Shown: piece by piece, positions 50,145-57,700 of the stretch
Layout: the number at the start of each line of letters is the position of its first letter
Numbering within the stretch: the stretch's first letter is position 1
Assembly: GCA_025141835.1 (NCBI GenBank)
Contig: CP081102.1
Location: forward strand, 2,666,001-2,730,000
DNA length: 64,000 nucleotides
Direction: 5' to 3'
DNA from: Rhodobacteraceae bacterium M385
Lineage (GTDB): Bacteria > Pseudomonadota > Alphaproteobacteria > Rhodobacterales > Rhodobacteraceae
Translations under genes and position numbers: made by a program
The notes under the pieces: generated by a model
Database searches by the model: none
Told to the model about the DNA's origin: nothing
What the model saw: the letters and a program-made list of their open reading frames with translations, nothing else

Positions 50145-50499
50145 CGAAGGCGCCCTTGGCGCGGGGAGGAATCGATATTTATGAAAAGATGAAGCAGGGC
50201 CGAAGTACGCCGTGTCGAACCGAGTGTTCCCCAAAGTGCTGCAGCACTCGACTCACGCAATCTGCGGGGGGCGCTTCACTGAACGACACGACGCCTTCAC
50301 CTTTTACGGTCATCGGCTTCGCAGCCTGTTCCGCAGGCCCACCTTGGCGCTTTAACCTTAACGAAGCGTTACGGGCCCCTTCATCTTTTCAAAAATATCG
50401 CACGGGGGCGTGATCTTTCCCTTGGGAAAGGTCACATTTGGGGGTGTGAAACCCCCAAAGCTGTTTGAAACAACTCGCGACGCTTGGGAGGCGCACGCA
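50145..50499. repeat. Intergenic region with a 22-bp long-range inverted repeat
   Basis: No credible gene in 355 bases. CGATATTTATGAAAAGATGA... at 50173-50194 recurs inverted at 50379-50400 with a single mismatch, 184 bases apart. Two local hairpins follow: CTTTCCC/GGGAAAG (50417-50432) and TTTGGGGG/CCCCCAAA (about 50438-50460), just before the GST gene. This could be a miniature inverted-repeat element or a structured leader; no transposase or target duplication is obvious. Confidence 0.6.
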
Positions 50500-51120
50500 A
50501 TGACCAATGTTCTTTACTGCTTCGGAGAAAGCGGCAACGCTTACAAGGCGGCGCTGGCTTTGGAGCTGGCCGGCATCCCTTGGCAGCCGCGCCACGTTGA
50601 CTTCTTCAAAGGCGAGGCCCGCAGCCCAGAGTTTCGCGCCATCAACCCCATGGGCGAAGTCCCCGTCCTCGATACCGGGGACGAGATCATGACCCAATCG
50701 GGCGTGATCCAGCATTGGGTCATGGAGACAACCGGCAAGCTTACAGGCGATACGCCGCGCGACGTCCTGCGCTGGACTATCTTTGACAATCAGAAGGTCT
50801 CGGGCATCGCCGGGCCTCTGCGGTTCTTGATGAACTTCCTTCCCGAGGAAAAGCGCAACGCCGATGTCATCGGTTTCCATGTCGGCCGTTTGAAGGCCTC
50901 GATACAGGTTCTTGAGGGCGAATTGTCCCAGCGTGACTGGCTGGCGGGCGATGCGATCAGCTGCGCCGATATCAGCTGCGCCGGATACCTTTTTTACGAC
51001 GAGCCTTTCTCGTTCACCCGCGCTGACTACCCCGCCATTGACGCATGGCTCACGCGGATCAGCGAAACGCCGGGCTGGAAGCACCCCTATGACCTGATGG
51101 AGCCTGCGTTCTCCGCATGA
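50500..51120 (+). CDS. Glutathione S-transferase family protein
   Basis: 206-residue GST with N-terminal CFGESGNAYKAALALELAG, NPMGEVPVLDTGDEIMTQSG (cis-Pro region), and C-terminal RDWLAGDAISCADISCAGYL. The start at 50500 has GGGAGG 8 bases upstream; the longer in-frame version would span the hairpins. It sits in the fatty-acid oxidation locus but its role there is unclear. Confidence 0.92.
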   Translation: MTNVLYCFGESGNAYKAALALELAGIPWQPRHVDFFKGEARSPEFRAINPMGEVPVLDTGDEIMTQSGVIQHWVMETTGKLTGDTPRDVLRWTIFDNQKVSGIAGPLRFLMNFLPEEKRNADVIGFHVGRLKASIQVLEGELSQRDWLAGDAISCADISCAGYLFYDEPFSFTRADYPAIDAWLTRISETPGWKHPYDLMEPAFSA

Positions 51121-51202
51121 TCCAAATCGCCCCCCCATTCCCCCTAGTATCCCTGCGCGAGACTTGGCAGTTGCCCCGTCAACAAAAACGGGACCCACGG
51201 CC

Positions 51203-51361
51203 ATGGTCAGTAAACTCGTCCTGGGGGCAATCTGGGGATATCAGCGATACATCTCTCCGCATAAAGGGTTTCGCGGAGCCCATGCTGTGCGGCTCGATTG
51301 CGGGCTGCCGTCATGCGATGGCGGATGTGGCGGGTGTGATTGCAGCCCCTCTTGCGGCTAA
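51203..51361 (+). CDS. Short YidD-like, Cys-rich protein
   Basis: 52-residue protein. The first half (LVLGAIWGYQRYISPHKGFR) resembles the start of YidD membrane-insertion efficiency factors; the second half (CGLPSCDGGCGGCDCSPSCG) has seven cysteines in 20 residues and then stops, where YidD normally continues for 30-50 residues. It may be a truncated or specialised YidD relative or a metal-binding peptide. The ribosome site is weak, so expression is uncertain. Confidence 0.5.
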   Translation: MVSKLVLGAIWGYQRYISPHKGFRGAHAVRLDCGLPSCDGGCGGCDCSPSCG

Positions 51362-51424
51362 GGCGGCGAGCGGACGACCAACTTCACACGAAGCAACCAC
51401 CGTAGCCCTCAGCGGGGTCTTGCA

Positions 51425-51781
51425 ATGACAGTCGCTCTGCTCATCATCGGCTTTTGCGCGGGCGCGTTGACCAGCCGTACGGTGCAATTGGCCGCGCGGG
51501 GCGGCTTGGCTGCTCAGATGGCAGAACGAGCGTTCCTGATTGTCTTGCTCGGCGGGCTGGCTACGCCCGCGCTGATAGCCGTTCTTGTGGGCGGTTTCTT
51601 CGCGCTCACTTGGTATGTTTGGCTGGCGATCGTCGTCGGCGGGCTCCTTGCCATTAGCCAAATCGTGACCGCCCAGACCTTTCCACTGTTTTACCGCATA
51701 TCCCCGTTTCTGAACGGGATCACCATCGCCGCCGCTGTCGCCTTTTGGGGCGACTATGCCGGCCTTATCGACTTGAATTGA
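51425..51781 (+). CDS. Small integral membrane protein, unknown
   Basis: 118 residues with four hydrophobic segments (for example ALLIIGFCAGALTS, AFLIVLLGGLATPALIAVL, WYVWLAIVVGGLLAIS). No family recognised. It lies between the YidD-like ORF and the thiolase gene in the same direction, 11 bases before the thiolase start, so it is probably part of the operon. Confidence 0.7.
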   Translation: MTVALLIIGFCAGALTSRTVQLAARGGLAAQMAERAFLIVLLGGLATPALIAVLVGGFFALTWYVWLAIVVGGLLAISQIVTAQTFPLFYRISPFLNGITIAAAVAFWGDYAGLIDLN

Positions 51782-51792
51782 AGGATCATCCC

Positions 51793-53004
51793 ATGACCGA
51801 CGCCTATATCTACGATGCCATCCGAACCCCACGCGGCAAGGGTCGCCGTGACGGCGCCCTGCACGAGGTCACCTCAGCGCGGCTTTCAGCGTTCACGCTG
51901 AACACCCTGAAAGAGCGCAATGGGCTCGAAGGCCACGCGGTCGAAGACGTGATTTGGGGCAACGTCACCCAAGTGATGGAGCAAGGCGGCTGCCTTGCGC
52001 GCGCCGCCGTTCTGGCCTCGGACCTGGATGAAAGCATCCCCGGCCTCGCGATTAACCGTTTCTGTGCCTCAGGCCTTGAGGCCGTGAACCTTGCCGCCAA
52101 CCAGATCAAAGGCGGCGCGGGCGATGGTTATATCGCCGGTGGGGTCGAGATGATGGGTCGTGTTGCCATGGGCAGCGACGGCGCGGCGATGGCCGTGGAC
52201 CCGCAACTGGCGATGGACAGTTACTTCGTGCCTCAAGGCATTTCGGCGGACATCATCGCCACCGAATATGGCTTCACCCGTGATGAGGTGGACGCCTACT
52301 CTGTGGAATCCCAAAACCGCGCGGCGGCGGCTTGGGCGGCGGAACGCTTTGCCCGCTCGGTCATCACCGTGAAGGATCAAAACGGTCTGACGATCCTTGA
52401 TAAAGACGAATACATGCGCCCTCAGACGGATATGCAGTCGCTCGGCGCGCTCAAGCCCGCGTTCAAGGATATGGGCGAAACAATGCCCGGTTTCGATGCA
52501 GTGGCCCTGATGAAATACCCGCATCTGGAAGCGATTAACCACATCCACCATGCCGGAAATTCCTCGGGCATCGTGGACGGTTCCGCGGCCATTTTGGTCG
52601 GCAACAAAGAGTTTGGCGAGAAGTGGGGCCTGAAGCCCCGCGCCCGCATTCGGGCCAATGCCAAGATCGGCACCGATCCTACCATCAACCTGACTGGCCC
52701 TGTTCCCGTGACCGAAAAGATCCTACGCGAAAACGGCATGAGCATTGGTGACATTGACCTTTTCGAGGTCAACGAAGCCTTCGCCGCCGTCGTCCTGCGC
52801 TTCTTGCAGGCTTTCGATGTGGACCACGCCAAGGTTAACGTAAACGGAGGAGCCATCGCGATGGGCCACCCCTTGGGCGCGACCGGGGCGATGATCCTTG
52901 GCACGCTGCTTGATGAGATGGAGCGTGCTGACAAGGAAACCGGCTTGGCCACCCTCTGCGTTGCGGCGGGCATGGGCTCGGCCACCATTCTGGAACGGGT
53001 GTAA
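51793..53004 (+). CDS. fadA: Acetyl-CoA C-acyltransferase (3-ketoacyl-CoA thiolase)
   Basis: 403-residue thiolase, the last step of beta-oxidation. Active-site Cys in INRFCASGLEAVNLAAN (near residue 92), the NEAFAAV segment, His in GGAIAMGHPLGATGA, and the second Cys in LCVAAGMGSATILERV. The start at 51793 (MTDAYIYDAIRTPRGK) is chosen over a longer version reaching back into the membrane-protein gene. It forms the beta-oxidation pair with the fused FadJ-type gene, with one unknown gene between. Confidence 0.94.
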   Translation: MTDAYIYDAIRTPRGKGRRDGALHEVTSARLSAFTLNTLKERNGLEGHAVEDVIWGNVTQVMEQGGCLARAAVLASDLDESIPGLAINRFCASGLEAVNLAANQIKGGAGDGYIAGGVEMMGRVAMGSDGAAMAVDPQLAMDSYFVPQGISADIIATEYGFTRDEVDAYSVESQNRAAAAWAAERFARSVITVKDQNGLTILDKDEYMRPQTDMQSLGALKPAFKDMGETMPGFDAVALMKYPHLEAINHIHHAGNSSGIVDGSAAILVGNKEFGEKWGLKPRARIRANAKIGTDPTINLTGPVPVTEKILRENGMSIGDIDLFEVNEAFAAVVLRFLQAFDVDHAKVNVNGGAIAMGHPLGATGAMILGTLLDEMERADKETGLATLCVAAGMGSATILERV

Positions 53005-53009
53005 TCTCA

Positions 53010-53954
53010 ATGTCTGCTCCGGCCCTTGATATCCTGCAACAAGTGCTCGACCTCCAGTCAGATGGCGTGATGCGTGATACGGACGGTATCCTGGACCGGA
53101 CCATGATCCTGCCCTATCGGCGGACCTTTCAGAACCGAGAGGTTTTGATCGAAACCCGAGAGGACATGATCAAGGATTACAGCAGCTTCATAAGTTCCAT
53201 GCGCAACCTTGGGGTGAACCACTTCATTCGCCTCGCCACCAGCGCGGAATTCCTCGGGTCTGATCATATCTCGGGGATTTACGTCAGCCACATGCTGCAA
53301 AACGCGACCCCTATGGTGGAAAGCTTCAAAAGCCGCGCTGTCATGCGCAAATCGGATGATGGCAATTGGCGCTTTGTCGAGGTTCACCACAACGTCAACG
53401 TGTCCAGCTTCCCGGTCGATATGATCCGTAAGCCGTTTCAGAAGGTGGAGGTCGCCGATGCCCCGGCCGATGATCCGCGCCGCTCTGGCATGGACGCGCT
53501 CGATATCTACAACCGCTACTTGGAGATGACGGCAGAGACCGTCATCGCCGATGACTTCGATGGATATTGTGACCTGATGGCCTTCCCCTACACAGCCCAT
53601 GGTAGCGACACAGACATAACGGTCGATGGGCCCGACGGCTTGCGCACGTTCTACAACGTGCTGCGAAGCTGCCACAACGGATCCGTGGGGGATATGATCA
53701 TCCGCACAGCTGACAGGGCGGAATTTGTCGGCTCGGACATGATTTGTGGCTACCATTCAGGCACAGTCTACCTGAAGGGCAAGAAGACCGTGGATACCGT
53801 CTATTCGCGGATCATCCTGATCCGGCAAGGCACCACTTGGCGCCTGAAGTCAGTGTCCAACACCCTTGAAAACATCAATGTCGCCTTCCCCATGTACGAG
53901 CCGGGGGGCGAGCTCAAAACACATCTCGAAATTCTCAAAAGGATGAAGAAATGA
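53010..53954 (+). CDS. Tandem-duplicated SnoaL/NTF2-like protein, unknown
   Basis: 314 residues made of two similar halves (about 1-150 and 160-305). Matching segments include AEFLGSDHISG at 79-89 and AEFVGSDMICG at 237-247, plus GNWRFVEVHHNV versus TTWRLKSVSNTL, giving a repeat of about 158 residues. Each half looks like a SnoaL/NTF2-type cone fold. There is no signal peptide. It sits between thiolase (5-base gap) and the FadJ-type gene (4-base ATGA overlap), so it is surely co-translated with beta-oxidation enzymes; its role is unknown. Confidence 0.8.
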   Translation: MSAPALDILQQVLDLQSDGVMRDTDGILDRTMILPYRRTFQNREVLIETREDMIKDYSSFISSMRNLGVNHFIRLATSAEFLGSDHISGIYVSHMLQNATPMVESFKSRAVMRKSDDGNWRFVEVHHNVNVSSFPVDMIRKPFQKVEVADAPADDPRRSGMDALDIYNRYLEMTAETVIADDFDGYCDLMAFPYTAHGSDTDITVDGPDGLRTFYNVLRSCHNGSVGDMIIRTADRAEFVGSDMICGYHSGTVYLKGKKTVDTVYSRIILIRQGTTWRLKSVSNTLENINVAFPMYEPGGELKTHLEILKRMKK

Positions 53955-56152
53955 CCGATTTCACGATGCAGGTCGATGATGATGGCGTTGCCGTTATTAC
54001 CTGGGACGTGCCCGGCAAATCGATGAACGTGCTCTCTCGGGAAGCGTTCTCGGTATGCGAGGGGCTCTTGGATGACGCCCTTGGCGATGACAATGTCAAA
54101 GGCATCATTATTACCTCGGGCAAATCCTCTTTCGCGGGCGGTATGGACCTTAATGTCCTTGCCTCGATCCGGGCCGAAAGCGGCGATAACGCGGCCGAGG
54201 GTCTGTTCAACTTCACCATGAACGGCCACCGCATCCTGCGCAAAATCGAACGCGCGGGCATGGAGCCGAAGACAAACAAGGGCGGCAAACCCATCGCTTG
54301 CGCCATTCCCGGCACCTGCGCGGGCATCGGCACCGAGATCGCCTTGGCCTGCCACCGCCGCTTCATGGCCGACAATCCCAAGGCCAAGATCGGCCTGCCG
54401 GAAATCCTTGTGGGCCTGTTCCCCGGCGCGGGCGGCACCACGCGCTATTCGCGCATGGTCGGCGCAATGGCGGCGGCGCCTGTCCTTCTGGAAGGCCGGA
54501 TGCTGGACCCCAAGAAAGCCAAGGGCGCTAGCCTTGTGGATGAGGTCGTGCCATCGGAAGAGCTTTTGCAGGCCGCCAAGGATTGGGTTCTGTCCGCCTC
54601 CCCCGCTGACATCGTAAAGCCTTGGGACGCAAAGGGCTACAAAATGCCCGGCGGCGCGCCTTACCATCCTGCGGGCTTCATGACGTTTGTGGGCGCGTCA
54701 GCGATGATCCACGGCAAGACCAAGGGCGTCTATCCGGCGGCCAAGGCGCTGTTGTCAGCCATCTATGAGGGCGCATTGGTGGATTTCGACACGGCCCTGA
54801 AGATCGAGGCGCGCTACTTCACCCAAATCCTGATGCATCCCTCGTCGTCGGCGATGATCCGGTCGCTGTTCCTCAACAAGGAAGCGTTGGAGAAAGGCGC
54901 AAACCGCCCCGACGTGCCCGATCAAACGGTGCAGAAAGTCGGCATCCTTGGCGCGGGCATGATGGGCGCGGGCATCGCCTATGTCTCTGCTTTGGCAGGG
55001 ATCGAGGTTGTGCTGATCGACGCCGCCCAAGACAGCGCGGATCGGGGTAAGGCCCATGCGGACGGCATCCTTGATAAAGGCATGGCCCGCAAGAAAGTGA
55101 CGCCTGAGAAGAAAGAGCAGGTTCTCTCTCGCATCACCGCCACCACCGATTACGACGCCCTCAAGGGCTGTGATCTGATCGTTGAGGCCGTGTTCGAAGA
55201 CCCCAAAGTGAAAGCCGAAGTGACCGCCAAGGCCGAGGCTGTGATGAACGCCGATGGCATCTTTGCCACCAACACCTCTACCCTGCCGATCACGATGCTG
55301 GCGAAGGCCTCTGGCCGGGCCGAGCAGTTCATCGGCATCCACTTCTTCTCGCCCGTCGATAAGATGGCATTGGTGGAGATCATCAAGGGCAAGCAAACCG
55401 GTGATGTGGCCGTGGCCAAAGCGCTTGATTTCGTGCGTCAGATCCGCAAAACACCCATCGTGGTCAATGATGAACGCTTCTTCTACGCCAACCGCTGCAT
55501 CCTTCCTTACGTCAACGAAGGCGTGCGGATGTTGCAAGAAGGGGTGGAGCCTGCCCTGATCGAGAATGCCGCCAAACTGGTCGGCATGCCACTGGGGCCG
55601 TTGCAACTGACCGACGAGACTTCGATTGATCTGGGTGCCAAGATTGCGCGGGCCACGAAGGCGGGCGACCCCGACTATGACGACACCACGGACGAGCTGA
55701 TCTTCTGGATGGAAGAAGAAGGCCGCTTGGGTCGCAAGGCCAACGCGGGCTTCTATGCCTATGACGAAAAAGGCAAACGCATCGGTCTTTGGGACGGTCT
55801 GCGGGAACGCTACGACGTGAAGGACGAACAGCCCGAGCTGACCGATGTGCAGCACCGCCTGCTGTTCGCCCAGGTGCTGGAAGCCGTGCGGGCGCTGGAA
55901 GCGGGCGTTCTGATGGATATCCGCGAAGGCGACGTGGGTGCCATTCTTGGCTGGGGCTTCGCGCCTTGGTCCGGTGGCCCGTTCTCTTGGCTCGATATCC
56001 TGGGCACGCCCTATGCGGCGGAACGCTGCGACCAGTTGGAGGCCGAGTTTGGCCCCCGTTTCGCCTGCCCGCCTTTGCTGCGTGAAATGGCCGACAAGAA
56101 CCAAAGCTTCTACGGCCGCTTTGGCGAAGGCGTCGATAGCAAAGCTGCTTGA
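53951..56152 (+). CDS. Multifunctional enoyl-CoA hydratase / 3-hydroxyacyl-CoA dehydrogenase (FadJ/FadB type)
   Basis: 733-residue fusion. The N-terminal crotonase domain (1-290) has SGKSSFAGGMDLNVL and CAGIGTEIALACHRRFM for CoA and oxyanion binding. The NAD-binding domain begins near 330 with VGILGAGMMGAGIAYVSALA, followed by the HFFSPVDKMALVEIIKG segment with the catalytic His and two C-terminal 3HCDH domains (FYANRCILPYVNEG). It carries out two beta-oxidation steps. A strong terminator follows. Confidence 0.95.
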   Translation: MTDFTMQVDDDGVAVITWDVPGKSMNVLSREAFSVCEGLLDDALGDDNVKGIIITSGKSSFAGGMDLNVLASIRAESGDNAAEGLFNFTMNGHRILRKIERAGMEPKTNKGGKPIACAIPGTCAGIGTEIALACHRRFMADNPKAKIGLPEILVGLFPGAGGTTRYSRMVGAMAAAPVLLEGRMLDPKKAKGASLVDEVVPSEELLQAAKDWVLSASPADIVKPWDAKGYKMPGGAPYHPAGFMTFVGASAMIHGKTKGVYPAAKALLSAIYEGALVDFDTALKIEARYFTQILMHPSSSAMIRSLFLNKEALEKGANRPDVPDQTVQKVGILGAGMMGAGIAYVSALAGIEVVLIDAAQDSADRGKAHADGILDKGMARKKVTPEKKEQVLSRITATTDYDALKGCDLIVEAVFEDPKVKAEVTAKAEAVMNADGIFATNTSTLPITMLAKASGRAEQFIGIHFFSPVDKMALVEIIKGKQTGDVAVAKALDFVRQIRKTPIVVNDERFFYANRCILPYVNEGVRMLQEGVEPALIENAAKLVGMPLGPLQLTDETSIDLGAKIARATKAGDPDYDDTTDELIFWMEEEGRLGRKANAGFYAYDEKGKRIGLWDGLRERYDVKDEQPELTDVQHRLLFAQVLEAVRALEAGVLMDIREGDVGAILGWGFAPWSGGPFSWLDILGTPYAAERCDQLEAEFGPRFACPPLLREMADKNQSFYGRFGEGVDSKAA

Positions 56153-56155
56153 AAC

Positions 56156-56188
56156 AAAAGGGGCGCCTCCTAACCGGGGCGCCCCTTT
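56156..56188 (+). terminator. Rho-independent terminator after the beta-oxidation operon
   Basis: AAAAGGGGCGCC / GGCGCCCCTTT hairpin (56156-56188) starting 4 bases after the FadJ-type stop. A near-identical 27-base hairpin core recurs at 56742-56768. Confidence 0.88.
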
Positions 56189-56309
56189 CCAATTGCATCG
56201 TGTCCTGTGTGGGGACCACGAAAACACTCAGCGTAACTTCGTCGTTTTCTTTCCCTCGCGCAGGACCTACATAACAACAGTCGAAAAGATTTCAGGTGGG
56301 TTTGGTTAT

Positions 56310-56411
56310 TCCCGCCCCCGCATGTGCGGGATTTACGCGCGTCCGTAGGACGTGATCCCGCGACACCGTCCTTGCAACAGGATGGTGTCCGATCGCGCGG
56401 GAAGCGCTTCA
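56310..56411. other. Cluster of three strong stem-loops, possible structured RNA
   Basis: Within the 253 bases between the fadJ terminator and the DUF2798 gene: CCCGC/GCGGG (56317-56330), CGTCC/GGACG (56340-56352), and a long nested stem in which TCCCGCG (56356-56362) pairs with CGCGGGA (56396-56402), enclosing ACACC/GGTGT and TCCT/AGGA. No protein-coding frame fits. It could be a small RNA, a leader of the next gene, or REP-like; not assignable. Confidence 0.45.
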
Positions 56412-56441
56412 AGACGCCATTCGTCATTGAAAGCACTATTG

Positions 56442-56681
56442 ATGCAAAAGAAGACTATGATTTTAACTCAAGCCATCATGACACTTATGATGGCCACCGC
56501 CATGTCGGGCATAATGTCCCTGATCGCCCTGGGACCGACCGCCATTTGGCTTTCGGCATGGCCAAGAACAATTCTGATCGCGTGGCCAATTGCGTTTGTT
56601 TTGGGAGCCGTTGCCTTCCCACTGTCGGCGCGGATCGCAAGTTTCTTGGTGAAGCCCCGATCAAATGCGTCTCGCGGGTAG
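56442..56681 (+). CDS. DUF2798 family small membrane protein
   Basis: 79-residue protein with two hydrophobic segments (MTLMMATAMSGIMSLIAL and ILIAWPIAFVLGAVAFPL) and a WLSAWPRTIL loop, characteristic of DUF2798. The role is unknown. The ribosome site is weak; starts at 56442 or 56457 are possible. It is followed by a terminator that copies the one after the FadJ-type gene. Confidence 0.72.
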   Translation: MQKKTMILTQAIMTLMMATAMSGIMSLIALGPTAIWLSAWPRTILIAWPIAFVLGAVAFPLSARIASFLVKPRSNASRG

Positions 56682-56741
56682 ATCCTGTAAGCTGCGATCG
56701 TTCGTACCGACGCTATTCTGTCGCAACAGAATTTTTTGCAA

Positions 56742-56768
56742 GGGCGCCTCCTGACCGGGGCGCCCCTT
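56742..56768. terminator. Second copy of the GGGCGCC terminator hairpin
   Basis: GGGCGCC...GGCGCCCC hairpin core, 26 of 27 bases identical to 56161-56187 and followed by CTTCTT. It lies between the DUF2798 gene (+) and the outer-membrane protein gene (-) and may act in both directions. Confidence 0.7.
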
Positions 56769-56790
56769 CTTCATTCCTGTAACCCGCCGT

Positions 56791-57357
56791 TTAGAAGCGG
56801 TACGCGGCGCCGATCCCGATAGACGTGGCCGACACATCCGAGCCGGAGAAATCGTTCAGGATCGTGCGGGTCACATCAGCGCCCACCATGATCTCTTCCG
56901 TCAGCATGTAATCGGCTCCGAAGCCGAAATACGACCCAAACTCGGAACGCCGCTGGTTCGAGGTATTGGTCATGATCGCAAAGGTCTGGCCGACCCCGCC
57001 CGTGACCAGAACCGGCCCCAGATCATAGCCAAGCTCAATCCCGGCCCGGAGCAGCGTGTCAAATGTCGGGTCTGGCACGGCCGAGGGCGACAATTGCGTG
57101 ACGCCTACGTTGCCGAACTGCGCCCCAAAGGTAGCCCCCATAACGACATCGCCCAGATCAAAGCGATAGCCGCCGGCGGCCCCAAACATCAGGCCACTGC
57201 CGCTGTTGGTCTCGGTGCCGCTCGTCGTCTCGATCGAGACATTGGCATGTTCCAACTGGGCCCCGGCGTAAAAGCCGGTCCAGTCTGTGGTTTGTGCGCT
57301 TACGGGGGCAGAGACTCCCACCAAAGCCACGCACGCGATTGCGCGGAGATACTGCAT
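56791..57357 (-). CDS. Outer-membrane beta-barrel protein (OmpA/OprF N-domain-like porin fold)
   Basis: 188-residue exported protein. The signal peptide is about residues 1-22 (AIACVALVGVSAPVSAQ), followed by alternating amphipathic strands (TDWTGFYAGAQLEHANV, YFGFGADYMLTEEIMVGA) and ending in the aromatic AYRF typical of outer-membrane barrels (eight-stranded type). The start at 57357 has GAGG upstream; a longer in-frame version is not supported. Confidence 0.88.
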   Translation of the reverse strand: MQYLRAIACVALVGVSAPVSAQTTDWTGFYAGAQLEHANVSIETTSGTETNSGSGLMFGAAGGYRFDLGDVVMGATFGAQFGNVGVTQLSPSAVPDPTFDTLLRAGIELGYDLGPVLVTGGVGQTFAIMTNTSNQRRSEFGSYFGFGADYMLTEEIMVGADVTRTILNDFSGSDVSATSIGIGAAYRF

Positions 57358-57700
57358 ACTTGCCTCATGTGATTTGTTGTTTTTTGATTGTGGATAAGTT
57401 TGCACGAAAGCGCCGTGCAACACAATTCCCTGTGACGGCCTCTGACCAACTTTCCCTTCTGCTGCGGCGTTTTCGGCATCGTCCTGCCGATTTTTCACAT
57501 TTGTGCGACGGAAACTCTGTGCTGCGTCGTGAAGTCTATGTCCCCGGCGACAGGGAATGCCTTCCTGTCGCCACTCCGCCTGCCCCGCTCTTTCGCATAC
57601 TCCTCTGGGGCAGGCGGACTTTTTTCTTCCCTTTGAACCGTTGATACGGCAAGAATTTCGCCAGTTTTGGCGGCTGATTTACCTTGGGGAGGAGCGTACG
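57358..57700 (+). promoter_or_regulatory. Leader with tandem hairpins and terminator before the acyl-CoA synthetase
   Basis: No credible gene in 343 bases. GGCGACAGG/CCTGTCGCC (57546-57572) is followed two bases later by a 12-bp stem TCCGCCTGCCCC (57575-57586) / GGGGCAGGCGGA (57607-57618) and CTTTTTT (to 57625). This is a convincing intrinsic terminator about 75 bases upstream of the acyl-CoA synthetase ATG. It could end a short leader or small RNA, acting as an attenuator. Confidence 0.7.

Noticed and set aside
54755..56227. 490-codon minus-strand frame opposite the FadJ-type gene
   Set aside because: A shadow of a confidently identified gene, His/Gly-rich as expected from antisense of GC-rich coding sequence, with no recognisable domain.
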